64,000 nucleotides of DNA from Planctomycetota bacterium (GTDB lineage Bacteria > Planctomycetota > Phycisphaerae > Phycisphaerales > UBA5793). A program made the position numbers and the translations under genes. Numbering within the stretch: the first letter of the stretch is position 1; every line of letters starts with the position of its first letter. Location of the stretch: positions 2,330,581-2,394,580 of the forward strand of contig JABFGK010000001.1 of the NCBI GenBank assembly GCA_013112555.1, read 5' to 3'. A model generated the notes under the pieces. The model was not told the DNA's origin and did no database searches. It saw only the letters and a list, made by a program, of their open reading frames with translations. Below are positions 19,702 to 28,834 of the stretch, piece by piece.

Positions 19702-22446
19702 TCAAAACTGGAACCTGATGTTTCTCGCTTCGCCTTGCGGGCCTCCCGGCAGGGGGACGAGATTGGATCGCTGCTGCCAGATGCCTGTATCCGGATCGCC
19801 GATTTCGACGGTGTAGGGTCCGGCTCCCTTGACGCGAAGGAGAGAGCCGTGCGGGTCCGCGGGCATTCTGAGCGTGTACTCCGTGAGCCCGCTAGTCTGG
19901 TCGATAACGCGTACAACAGGCTCTGAGAGCCCTTCGACCCGGACTGTTCCAAGGGCGCCGTCGGTCTCAGCGAACAGATTGTCGGTTTGCTTGATCGTGA
20001 TCGGCCATCCCTGATATTGCATTGCGTTCGGGAATGATGGGTCGCTGTATCGCGGCCAGCACTCGATGGCCATGGTCCGGGCCTGCCGATCGAGGCGGAT
20101 GATGCCGTAGCCGGGAGCCCGGTTGTGCAGGCGCGTCGGTTCGATGCCGGTCTGCACCGGATTCGACACGGCATGGACGGTCATGTGATTGCCGAAGCCG
20201 TCGAGGTAGCGTCCCATGTTGAGCGGCATGCCGTCGGTCCAGTTGGCCGCCCGGTGTGGGGGGAACCAGCGGCGTGGCCAGGCGTTGCCGATTGACGGGA
20301 CACAGAAGGCATACCCTGCATCGTCCCAATCATCAACGCCGTACCGGATCATGCTGCCGAGGTGCTGATCGCCGGCAATATGGAGTGCAAAGCCGCGGCG
20401 TATGGCCCGGATCGCACGATTGCGAGCGGTTTGAGGCCAGCCGTTGGAGTCGCAGTCGGCTGCCAGTTTGTAGTGATCCGGGTATTCGCCGGGGGCCGGC
20501 ATGGGCAGCCCGGGCAGGACGGAGCCGCTGGAGGCAGTTTCGGGGATGGTGGCGACGTTGGCAAAGATGGTCTGGGACAGCAGGACTTTGGCCCATGTAT
20601 TGTGGCTGAAATCGACGGCCCAGTCTTCGAGGAACCGTTCCTGACGCTCGCCGAGCAGATCTGCCTCGGGGACATCGGATTGCGTGGCCGGGTCGAAGTC
20701 CGGGTTCTGAAACCAGCCGTTGACGACCTTGCCGTCGGGCACCAACGGGGCCGGCGCTGATTTGAATTTGCGATCCTCGATGACGGCAAACGAGATTCCG
20801 CCGTACTCGATGCGTGTGAAGTAGACGCCGATCCCCTGATCGGCCGGCTCGGAGTCCACGGGATCGGGCAGGTGGCTGGTCTGGGTCCGCTGGACCATGT
20901 TGACAAAGCGTGGCGGCATGAGGTACCCGCCGTCATCCTGTTGCCTGGTGGCACGGCCGCCTGCGCCCCAGATGTTGCCGTGGAACATATCGTGGTCGTC
21001 CGGGATGCAGATGCAGGGCCGGTCACGAGCGAGGTCGCCGAAGGCCCAGCACCAACGGTACCACTTGTCGAGATAGTCCAGCATGGCCGTCTCGACCGGG
21101 CGTCGCTCGACCCCGGTCAGGTCGCCTTCGTAGATCTGGTCGCCGGAAAAAAACAGGAAGTCCGGGTCCTGGTATTCGATCGCTTTCACAATGTCATTAT
21201 GCGGGAACCAGATGCTGTCGTGATTCCACTTCAGGTTGCCGGTGAAGTGCTTGGTGCCGGTGAATGCGGCCAGGACGAAGGGTTTGCTGCCGTCGGGCGC
21301 GGCGCGGATGGTGCCGTCCCAATCCCAATCAAAATGCATTGGGTCGTCGGAAAACGGATCGACATCAACTGTGAATCGCGCCTCACAAAGTGGATCCCAG
21401 TTATCGAGAGAGAACGTGACCGTACAACTGTCAGGATCAATTGGAGCGGTTTGATGAATCACATTCGTGTCAGTGCCACCCGGGTGATAGCTCACGAGCG
21501 TCAAGCGGGCTTCGCGCGGTTCGCTGAAATCAAGCGGCATGCACTGGGCTGTCAATTTCAGGATTCGGCCACTGATCGTGTACTGTGTGCAGACAACCGG
21601 CCCGAAGTGGCGTTCAGGATCGACCTGCACCAGCGACCCATCTGCGGACAGGTTGCCGAAGCGATACCCATTCTCAGAGTCAACCGGGCCGAGGTGTGAG
21701 ATGAGGCCGATCGTTCCTTCGACGAGACGCTCGTCGAGCCCGTCGATCGTGGCTGCACTGAGGACCGTGTTCGTCTTCTTGTCTGTCGCGATGGCGTGCA
21801 GGGAGTACCCATTGTCAGCGCGCTGCCCCGTCACCACGAGTTGGACATGGGACCAGGCGTTGGCCTGATCGTCATCGGGTGGTGGAGATTCATCGGCAGC
21901 AAGGACGGCCAGTTCGCGTTCATCGAGTGCCCCACCGATGCTCCAGTTGTTTCCACGGGCGGCGCCGGTGCTGTTGTCTCTGATCTGGATACGGCCGGCC
22001 CCATTGAGGACGATTGCGAGCCCGCCGTCTTGGGCCGGTCGATGGTGTGTCAGTGCCGACAGGCGATAGTCAATGTCAGGCCCGCCGCAGCCGATGAGTA
22101 TGCCGGCCCAGGAGTTGGAGTCTGCCTGATGCTCGGCATCAATCGGTTGAATCTCGACCGTCAGGCGGAAGTCGTCGGGGCGGGTGGGATCGTGTTCGGA
22201 TTCGAGCCATGCCGGTAGAATGTGCAGGATTCGCATCGGCCGGTTCGGCGCCGATTCCACGCACTCGGCCCAACCGTCGCGCAGGTGCCAGTCCTGGAGC
22301 CTGGTGGCGTAGCAGTCCGGGCCGATCCAGACTCGGTCGACCCCCTGGGCCCAATCAGCGTGATACTGGGAGTCAGCGCTCAGTGCATGGCTTGCGATAC
22401 AGGTGGCAAGCACCACGAACATCAGGTTGCGCATCCTACTGATCAT
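19702..22446 (-). CDS. Secreted PhoD-like phosphatase/phosphodiesterase
   Basis: 914 residues from the ATG at 22446, chosen because it begins a proper signal peptide (MISRMRNLMFVVLATC, cut near SHALSA) with an AAGGGG box upstream. The first ~380 residues are beta-rich and not part of the phosphatase core. The metallophosphoesterase part has FLFFSGDQIYEG, CICIPDDHDMFHGN and LHIAGDQHLGSM, the metal-binding Asp/His blocks of the PhoD family, then a C-terminal beta domain. It probably hydrolyses phosphate esters outside the cytoplasm. It lies 43 nt after the sugar permease and may share its transcript, but its link to rhamnose use is not obvious. Confidence 0.82.
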   Translation of the reverse strand: MISRMRNLMFVVLATCIASHALSADSQYHADWAQGVDRVWIGPDCYATRLQDWHLRDGWAECVESAPNRPMRILHILPAWLESEHDPTRPDDFRLTVEIQPIDAEHQADSNSWAGILIGCGGPDIDYRLSALTHHRPAQDGGLAIVLNGAGRIQIRDNSTGAARGNNWSIGGALDERELAVLAADESPPPDDDQANAWSHVQLVVTGQRADNGYSLHAIATDKKTNTVLSAATIDGLDERLVEGTIGLISHLGPVDSENGYRFGNLSADGSLVQVDPERHFGPVVCTQYTISGRILKLTAQCMPLDFSEPREARLTLVSYHPGGTDTNVIHQTAPIDPDSCTVTFSLDNWDPLCEARFTVDVDPFSDDPMHFDWDWDGTIRAAPDGSKPFVLAAFTGTKHFTGNLKWNHDSIWFPHNDIVKAIEYQDPDFLFFSGDQIYEGDLTGVERRPVETAMLDYLDKWYRWCWAFGDLARDRPCICIPDDHDMFHGNIWGAGGRATRQQDDGGYLMPPRFVNMVQRTQTSHLPDPVDSEPADQGIGVYFTRIEYGGISFAVIEDRKFKSAPAPLVPDGKVVNGWFQNPDFDPATQSDVPEADLLGERQERFLEDWAVDFSHNTWAKVLLSQTIFANVATIPETASSGSVLPGLPMPAPGEYPDHYKLAADCDSNGWPQTARNRAIRAIRRGFALHIAGDQHLGSMIRYGVDDWDDAGYAFCVPSIGNAWPRRWFPPHRAANWTDGMPLNMGRYLDGFGNHMTVHAVSNPVQTGIEPTRLHNRAPGYGIIRLDRQARTMAIECWPRYSDPSFPNAMQYQGWPITIKQTDNLFAETDGALGTVRVEGLSEPVVRVIDQTSGLTEYTLRMPADPHGSLLRVKGAGPYTVEIGDPDTGIWQQRSNLVPLPGGPQGEARNIRFQF

Positions 22447-22489
22447 GGACGTCACCCCTTCCTGGGTATGGCCGGCAACTGGAGGCCGA

Positions 22490-23662
22490 TCAAGGCTCGA
22501 TCCGTCGTCTCCGGAGTCGATCGATTGCAACAGCAAGGACAATGATGATGCCGGTGACGACTTCCTGAATCCAGTTGTCAAGGTGGAGTGCCCCACAGCC
22601 GCTGTCAATCACACTCATGATCAGCGCACCGACGAGCGTACCGATGATTGATCCTTCCCCGCCGGCCAGGCTGGCCCCGCCAATGACGACGGCCGCGATG
22701 ACCTTCAGTTCGTATCCTTCGGCCGTTGACGGGTCACCCATCTGAAGGAATGAGAACTGGAGCAGCCCGGCGAGCCCGGCACACCCGATCCCGATGCCGT
22801 AGATCATCATCTTTGTCCGGCTGATGTGGACCCCGCAGAGCCGTGCCGTCTGCTCGTTTGACCCAACGGCATATACATGACGGCCGAACCGTGTGAATTT
22901 CAACACGAGCACGGCCAGACCTGCCACGATGAGCAAGAGCCACACGCCGTAGACGGGCAGGCCTTTCATCCCGAAGGGTGTGTCGTGCATGAGGTTGCTC
23001 AGCCAGCTGTCCGAGCCGGGGTAGATCGGCTGGCTGTTGCCGAATCCCTTTGCCACGCCTCGCAACACGCCCCACATCCCGAGTGTGACGATGAAGGGCG
23101 CCAGTTTCACGTTCGGGATGAACCGCCGGTCGAGTTGGAACAGCACAAACGAGACGACCGCAATGATGACGATGGTCCCGATGACGCCGGCACCGAGCCA
23201 GAAGGCCCAGGCACCCAGCACGACACCGGCTGCGATGGCAGCACAGCGCCCGAGGTGGCCGATCACGGCCGATCCGATGATCAGGCCGCAGATCACGCCG
23301 GCGTAGATACCCCCGAAGGCTGCAAACGGGGCAGGCATACCGATCCTGAGCAACCAGGCCACGACCATCGTGACCAATGCAATGGTCGAACCGACGGACA
23401 GGTCGATTCCACCGGAGATGATGATGAGTGTGGCTCCGATCGCAGCAGTCCCGACGACCGCAGTCTGCAGCAGGATCAGCAACTGGTTATGCCAGGACAT
23501 AAACGACGGCTGCAGCCCGGATGCCTGGGCGGTTCGATGCTCGACGACTGCAAAAAACACCCACACGCATGCCAGGCCGAGCACCGGCCCAAGCTGATTC
23601 ATCCACGAAAGAAGCAGTGATGTGAATCGGTTGGCCGGCGTGTTCCGGGAGGAGGAAGTCAT
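22490..23662 (-). CDS. Sugar ABC transporter permease (RbsC/RhaP-type)
   Basis: 390 residues, about ten membrane segments. Hallmarks of the ribose/rhamnose/autoinducer-2 permease family are ISGGIDLSVGS, AVGSNEQTARLCG and IGGASLAGGEGSIIGTLVGA. Its ATG overlaps the stop of the ATPase gene by 4 nt (ATGA), so the two are translationally coupled. With the ATPase and binding protein it forms a pentose/deoxyhexose importer. The neighbouring rhamnulokinase and aldolase genes suggest L-rhamnose or a close 6-deoxyhexose as the cargo. Confidence 0.9.
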   Translation of the reverse strand: MTSSSRNTPANRFTSLLLSWMNQLGPVLGLACVWVFFAVVEHRTAQASGLQPSFMSWHNQLLILLQTAVVGTAAIGATLIIISGGIDLSVGSTIALVTMVVAWLLRIGMPAPFAAFGGIYAGVICGLIIGSAVIGHLGRCAAIAAGVVLGAWAFWLGAGVIGTIVIIAVVSFVLFQLDRRFIPNVKLAPFIVTLGMWGVLRGVAKGFGNSQPIYPGSDSWLSNLMHDTPFGMKGLPVYGVWLLLIVAGLAVLVLKFTRFGRHVYAVGSNEQTARLCGVHISRTKMMIYGIGIGCAGLAGLLQFSFLQMGDPSTAEGYELKVIAAVVIGGASLAGGEGSIIGTLVGALIMSVIDSGCGALHLDNWIQEVVTGIIIVLAVAIDRLRRRRIEP

Positions 23663-25278
23663 GTCGGTGCCCCCTCTCCCACCGCAGTAGCCGGCTGCCC
23701 GGCAGTCGCTGCCTCGGTCATGATCCGATGCTCATCGAGTTGTTCCACCGGCACGGCCCGGCCGAGTCGCCCCTGTCGCATGACGGCAATGCGATCACAG
23801 ATCCCGAGCAACTCAGGCAGGTAACTACTGACAATCAGGACAGCACACGGCGGCCGCGGGTCCGGCCCGGTCCCAGACGCGAGTTCATCGATCATGTGAT
23901 AGATCTGTGCTTTGGATCCGACGTCGATTCCACGCGTCGGCTCATCAAGCAGCAGCACATCGACGTCGGCGTGGAGCAGCCGTGCCAGCGCGATCTTTTG
24001 TTGATTCCCGCCGGAGAGGGCCAGCAGCGGCTGGAAGGGTGATTCGTATCGGATCGACAGGCGTTGAGCCCACTTGGAGGTGGCTGCTGCCTGCCGGGTT
24101 CGAGTCACGGTGCCAAGCGGCCCCATGCCGGTGAGCCGAGGAAGCGTCATGTTATCAGCGACGCTCAACGCAACGGCCAGCCCTTCCGTCTTTCGATCTT
24201 CGCTCACCATGCCCACACCGTTGCGCCACTGCACCGCCGGTGTGAACGGCCCGGATCTTCCTGCCACCTGTACCGTTCCCTGTTTCACCGGGTCCAACCC
24301 GAAGATCGTCCTGACAAGTTCGGTTCGACCGGCCCCGATCAAGCCGGCAATACCGACAATCTCACCTCGCCGCAACTCAAGCGAGGCATCTATCGGGAGA
24401 CTGTTCCCGCCCAGTTGAGACACGGTGAGTACCACTTCCCCGGGCTTGCGCGACGTTCGTGCATAGAGATGATCCACGTGACGACCGACCATCATTGAGA
24501 CGATGTCATCAAGCGTGACGGTCTTCATTGCCCCGGTCCCGACGGTGCACCCATCGCGCAGCACTGTATAGCGATCAGCAATGTCCAGAACTTCCTCGAG
24601 GACATGGGAGATGTAGACGATCGCCATCCCGTTGGCACGCCACTCTCGGATGAGAGAGAACAGCAATCTCGTATCGGAAGTGGAGAGGCTGCTGGTCGGT
24701 TCGTCGAGTACGAGGACCCGACAGCCAAGGGCGACGCCTCGTGCAATCTCGACAAGTTGGCGCTGCGCGACTGAAAGCCGATGCAGTGGGACCGAGCGCA
24801 GATCCTGACTCAATCCGACACGATGAAGTGCATGGGTGGCAGTTTCGCGTGCTTGGCGTCTATGGATGAACGGGCCGAAGCAGGGCTCGCTGCCGAGTGT
24901 GATGTTTTCCTGCACGGTCAAGTGCGGGGCCAGCGAGAGTTCCTGGTAGATCATCGCGACGCCGGCCGCCCGCCCGGCACTGGGGGAAACCGGCTGATAG
25001 GCATTGCCGTCGAGTTGCATGGTCCCGCCGTCGGGCTGATGGGCCCCGGACAGGATTTTCATCAGCGTGCTTTTGCCCGCACCGTTTTCCCCGATGAGTG
25101 CATGAACCTCGCCGGCTTGCACGGCCAGGTCCACACCGGCCAGGGCGATCGTCGGGCCGAAGCGTTTGTGGATCCCACGCATCATCAGGCGAGCCGATTG
25201 CGGCACGTCGCTGAGCACGTCACCACGATTGGCGACCGCTGCATCGCTGTGTTCAGAGTCAGAGGGATTCACAGGCAA
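23659..25278 (-). CDS. Sugar ABC transporter ATP-binding protein (RbsA-type, two domains)
   Basis: 539 residues with two ABC cassettes. The first has Walker A GENGAGKST, the signature LSVAQRQLVEIARG and Walker B VLVLDEPTSSL. The second has GLIGAGRTEL, LSGGNQQKIALARLL and VLLLDEPTRGIDVGSK, where the degenerate second Walker A is normal for the RbsA type. The likely start is a TTG at 25278 with a GGAG box 8 nt before it. It lies 21 nt after the binding-protein gene and overlaps the permease by 4 nt. It energises uptake of the sugar. Confidence 0.92.
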   Translation of the reverse strand: MPVNPSDSEHSDAAVANRGDVLSDVPQSARLMMRGIHKRFGPTIALAGVDLAVQAGEVHALIGENGAGKSTLMKILSGAHQPDGGTMQLDGNAYQPVSPSAGRAAGVAMIYQELSLAPHLTVQENITLGSEPCFGPFIHRRQARETATHALHRVGLSQDLRSVPLHRLSVAQRQLVEIARGVALGCRVLVLDEPTSSLSTSDTRLLFSLIREWRANGMAIVYISHVLEEVLDIADRYTVLRDGCTVGTGAMKTVTLDDIVSMMVGRHVDHLYARTSRKPGEVVLTVSQLGGNSLPIDASLELRRGEIVGIAGLIGAGRTELVRTIFGLDPVKQGTVQVAGRSGPFTPAVQWRNGVGMVSEDRKTEGLAVALSVADNMTLPRLTGMGPLGTVTRTRQAAATSKWAQRLSIRYESPFQPLLALSGGNQQKIALARLLHADVDVLLLDEPTRGIDVGSKAQIYHMIDELASGTGPDPRPPCAVLIVSSYLPELLGICDRIAVMRQGRLGRAVPVEQLDEHRIMTEAATAGQPATAVGEGAPT

Positions 25279-25299
25279 TGAACATGCTCCGGTAGCAGA

Positions 25300-26358
25300 C
25301 TATTGCAGCAGCCGCTGGATGTCGGGATCGTCCATGTTCTCTCGTCGAACCAGGACCACGCCGGTGTCTTGCATGGCAGGCACCTTCTCGCCGGCCAGAT
25401 GTGACACCATGGCGTTGACCCCCAGGTATCCCATTGCCTGTGGGTCCTGGACGATGAGGGCATCGATGTCACCCAATCGAAGCCCCTCGACGAGCGGCGG
25501 CGAGGCATCGAAGCCGATGAAGTGTACCTGGCCTGCCAAGCCTTCCTGCCGCAGGGCCAACAGCATGCCGTAGGTCGAAGACTCGTTCGGGCAGAAGATT
25601 CCGTCGGCTTGTCGGATCAGCGACATCATGTTGAGTGCTGAGTTCTGGGCCTCGCCGGCTGTCGGTCCTGCATATTGGTTTTCTGACAGGACTTCGATGC
25701 CGGTGCTTGCTGCAATCGCATCCAGGTAGCCGCGTTCGCGATCAGAGGTGCTGGCTGACCCCTCTATGTAGCGCATCACGACGACTTTTCCCTCGCCTGC
25801 CAGCAGATCGGTCATCATTTCGCCGGCAAGTAGGCCGCCGGTCAGGTTATTTGTGGCAATGAAGCTGACAAAGTCCGTTCCCGGTTCGCCGGCCAATGCC
25901 GAGTCGATAATGACGACCGGGATACCGGCTTCTTTGGCAGCCGTCACCGGTGCGACCAATGCCCGGTAATCGAGCGGGGCGAGCACGATGCCGTCGACAT
26001 GCTGAGCAATGAACTGCTGGACGACCTGAATCTGCTCGGCTCGAGCATTCTCCTTAACCGGGCCCTTCCAGAAGATGCTGACGTCCGCTTCCTGCCCGGC
26101 AGCCATGGCCCCGTGCTTGACGGCATTCCAGAAGACGTGGGTGGTTCCTTTGGGGATCACCGCGATTGTTGTCCTCGCCGTGTCACCGTCGCCGGCTTCG
26201 TCCTTCGAGGCCGGCTCCTGTTGCATTTGCGGGGTCGCCGCGTTTGAATCGGTGCTCGAGTCGGACTCGCCGGACGGCTGGTTCGTCTGCTTGCATGCCG
26301 TATTCCAGACAAGACAGAGTGACAGCAATGACCACGCCACGATGGTTTGCAGTTTCAT
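25300..26358 (-). CDS. Sugar-binding protein of the ABC importer (RbsB-type)
   Basis: 352 residues. The N-terminus is a signal peptide ending in a Cys (VWNTACKQ), a plausible though atypical lipobox. A low-complexity Ser/Glu linker follows, then the periplasmic-binding-protein type 1 domain (TTIAVIPKGTTHVFWNAV, IDGIVLAPLDYRALV, DGIFCPNESSTYGML). This is the extracytoplasmic receptor of the RbsB/RhaS class that delivers sugar to the permease. An AGGAAG box stands 6 nt before the ATG. It heads the importer genes, downstream of the catabolic genes on the same strand. Confidence 0.9.
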   Translation of the reverse strand: MKLQTIVAWSLLSLCLVWNTACKQTNQPSGESDSSTDSNAATPQMQQEPASKDEAGDGDTARTTIAVIPKGTTHVFWNAVKHGAMAAGQEADVSIFWKGPVKENARAEQIQVVQQFIAQHVDGIVLAPLDYRALVAPVTAAKEAGIPVVIIDSALAGEPGTDFVSFIATNNLTGGLLAGEMMTDLLAGEGKVVVMRYIEGSASTSDRERGYLDAIAASTGIEVLSENQYAGPTAGEAQNSALNMMSLIRQADGIFCPNESSTYGMLLALRQEGLAGQVHFIGFDASPPLVEGLRLGDIDALIVQDPQAMGYLGVNAMVSHLAGEKVPAMQDTGVVLVRRENMDDPDIQRLLQ

Positions 26359-26415
26359 AAAAGGCTTCCTCTACCTGACTGAGAGCCCGCGTGCTTGAGA
26401 GCGGCCACGTTACAC

Positions 26416-27228
26416 TCACGCATTCTGCTCGCGCTCGAACGGAATCACATCTTCATCAAGGATCTTCTTTCTGCGATATCGTTCGTCGGAACGGTAGGCG
26501 ATTCTATGTACGTCACGGTCCGGCATGAAACAGGGGCCTCCAAACGCCATCGTCCCGGCCAAAATGCGAGCGGCTTTGACGGCCATCGCCGTGATGCATT
26601 CGACCTCGCGTGCCGTGGAGCCGAGCGCGACAAACCCGTGATTTTTGAGATAGATCGCCCGAGGTGGGCCACCGTGATCGGCAATATGGCGATTGAGCCC
26701 CTCATTGACGGCGAGTGCGAGTTCACGACCCGGATCAGCATAGTCGATGAAGAGCGGTTGTTGCCCGCAGACGACGATTTGGTCCGGAAACAGTGGTCTG
26801 GCAGCGAGTTCTGCAAAGTGGTTCGAGCACACGAGGGCCGTCACCGCCGATGGGTGGGTATGGGCCACGTAATGCACATCTGCTGCCTGCAGACAGACGG
26901 CGTGAAGCAACGTCTCGATGGAGGGCCGGCCGGTCGGTGGCACGCCATCCTCTGGCCGCACTGCGTTGTCGAGACGAATCCTGAGTTCATCGTCCTTGAG
27001 ATCGCTGCAGTCAAGCAGACGCAGAATGTCGTGCACAGCCACCCGTACGAAACTGCGTTCCGTCGAGGAGCGGAGCGATGCGCCGCTGGCCTTGATCCAA
27101 AACGTCATATCGTCTATGCGGGCTGACGTGTTGCCTTCACTCAGAATGACATAGTCATTGCTGGGCACCCCGAGCCGGTTCGAGAGTTCCGTGAGTTTCG
27201 CCAGTACCCCAGTATTCCCCATCATCAT
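26416..27228 (-). CDS. Class II aldolase/adducin family protein
   Basis: 270 residues. The class II aldolase core is visible: SEGNTSARID, WIKASGASL, the metal ligands in HYVAHTHPSAVTAL (HTHP) and YLKNHGFVALG. These enzymes use Zn2+ to split sugar phosphates such as L-fuculose- or L-rhamnulose-1-phosphate into dihydroxyacetone phosphate and lactaldehyde. It overlaps the rhamnulokinase stop by 4 nt (ATGA), so it acts in the same pathway. The operon also encodes a second, bifunctional aldolase (28835-31042), so this one may handle a related substrate. Confidence 0.85.
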   Translation of the reverse strand: MMMGNTGVLAKLTELSNRLGVPSNDYVILSEGNTSARIDDMTFWIKASGASLRSSTERSFVRVAVHDILRLLDCSDLKDDELRIRLDNAVRPEDGVPPTGRPSIETLLHAVCLQAADVHYVAHTHPSAVTALVCSNHFAELAARPLFPDQIVVCGQQPLFIDYADPGRELALAVNEGLNRHIADHGGPPRAIYLKNHGFVALGSTAREVECITAMAVKAARILAGTMAFGGPCFMPDRDVHRIAYRSDERYRRKKILDEDVIPFEREQNA

Positions 27229-28781
27229 GACTCGGTGCCTTTATCAGACAAGTGATACCGTTCCCAAGCCTCATCCCAGCAGGCTCGTGTGCCCGGAACG
27301 GGATCGAATGGTTCAAGAACGAATGATTCGCGAACAACCCGTCGAAGGGACGCCTGGTCCGTGACGTCCGGCTCTCCGTGGGCCATGGCCTGTATCAGCA
27401 GGTTGCCGACAGCGGTCGCCTCGGCCGGCCCTGCCACAACCTGCCGATCACAGGCGTCGGCCGTCACCTGATTGAGCAGGTTGTTTCGACACCCACCGCC
27501 GACAATGTGAATGATGTCAAACGGGCAATCCAGTACCCGCTCGAGTTGAGCCACAGCGCTGCGATACGACAGCGCGAGGCTGTCAAAGCAGCAGCGTGCC
27601 AACCGGCCCGGCGTATCGGGAACCGCCTGCCCGGTCTGTGTGCAGGAATCACACATGGCGTCGATCATCGGCCCGGTGCCCATCATGTCCGGGTGATCCG
27701 GCCTGACGATCGAGCGGCCGGCCGGTTCGCTGGCCGCGAGGCGGACCAACTCGTCATAGTCAAGATCAACTCCGTGGCGCTTCAAGTCGCGGCGGACGCG
27801 CTGCAGCAGCCACAACCCATTCATGTTCTGGACGAATCGGGTCGTGCCGCCCAGGCCCAACTCGTTTGAGAACGGTGCGAGTCGGGCCTGCTCACTGATG
27901 TGCGGCTCATCCAACTCCGCCCCGAGAATCGACCACGTCCCGCTGGAAAGAAAGCACCAGTGCCCGTCAGTCGTTGAGCGGGGAGTGGCCGGGACGGCAG
28001 CCACAGCATTGGCGGTGTCGTGCCCGGCCGGCACCGTCACCTGAATCTCGGAAACGGCATCGTTGAAGGTGGCCCCGAGTCTGCTGTGCAGTATCTCGAT
28101 GATGGTGTGGTGCAAGGGGCCGAGGACCGTCCCTGCAGGAATGGGAGGTGACAGAAAGTGGTTTGGGATCTGCAGTTGCTCGAGCAAATCGACGGCCCAC
28201 GTCCCGGCTCGGCCGGGGCAGCGCATCTGGCTCGTCGAGGCTATGGTTTGCTCAATGCAGGGCCGACCGCTGAGCATGAAGTGGAAGAGATCGGGCATGA
28301 ACAGGAGTTGGTCAGCCCGGTGCAGGAGTTCAGGCTTCTCACGTTGTATGGCAGCCAATTGAAACAGCGTATTGAACGGCATGAGTTGATTGCCGGTTGC
28401 GCGGTACACGTCGGCGGCTGCGATCTGATCCAGAACGTGCTGATAGCCCTTTTCGTGACGAGGGTCGCGATAGGATCGTGGCGGTTCAATCCGTTGGCCG
28501 TCCGAGGCAAGCAGGCACAAATCGACGCCCCAGGTGTCAACGCCGACTGATACAAGTCGAAGTGAGCGCTGTTGTGCATCCTCAAGTGCCAGCGCAATCG
28601 ACTCGACCGCAAAGTCGAACAGTGTCGTCAGGTCCCAGTAGATGCCGTCTGCGCGGTGCTGCTGCTCATGTCGGGTTCGATGAAGTTCATGGAGCTCCAG
28701 TCGTCCCCCACTGATCGACCCGATGACAGCCCGAGCGCTCTCTGCGCCGAAGTCAATTGCAAGATAGGCACGTTCTGACAT
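27225..28781 (-). CDS. rhaB: Rhamnulokinase (FGGY family)
   Basis: 518 residues from the ATG at 28781. FGGY carbohydrate kinase phosphorylating L-rhamnulose at O-1 with ATP. Visible blocks: AYLAIDFGAESARAVIG (first phosphate-binding loop), SVGVDTWGVDLCLL, TGNQLMPFNTLFQL, TVPAGHDTANAV and IHIVGGGCRNNLLNQ (second nucleotide-binding region). FGAES and DTWGVDL are characteristic of RhaB rather than xylulokinase. It sits between the bifunctional aldolase/dehydrogenase (53 nt upstream) and the class II aldolase (4-nt overlap). L-fuculokinase is a less likely alternative. Confidence 0.88.
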   Translation of the reverse strand: MSERAYLAIDFGAESARAVIGSISGGRLELHELHRTRHEQQHRADGIYWDLTTLFDFAVESIALALEDAQQRSLRLVSVGVDTWGVDLCLLASDGQRIEPPRSYRDPRHEKGYQHVLDQIAAADVYRATGNQLMPFNTLFQLAAIQREKPELLHRADQLLFMPDLFHFMLSGRPCIEQTIASTSQMRCPGRAGTWAVDLLEQLQIPNHFLSPPIPAGTVLGPLHHTIIEILHSRLGATFNDAVSEIQVTVPAGHDTANAVAAVPATPRSTTDGHWCFLSSGTWSILGAELDEPHISEQARLAPFSNELGLGGTTRFVQNMNGLWLLQRVRRDLKRHGVDLDYDELVRLAASEPAGRSIVRPDHPDMMGTGPMIDAMCDSCTQTGQAVPDTPGRLARCCFDSLALSYRSAVAQLERVLDCPFDIIHIVGGGCRNNLLNQVTADACDRQVVAGPAEATAVGNLLIQAMAHGEPDVTDQASLRRVVRESFVLEPFDPVPGTRACWDEAWERYHLSDKGTES

Positions 28782-28834
28782 GACAACAATCCACGTCACG
28801 ACGGGCGCACTGTACCCGGTCGTGCGTTACGTAG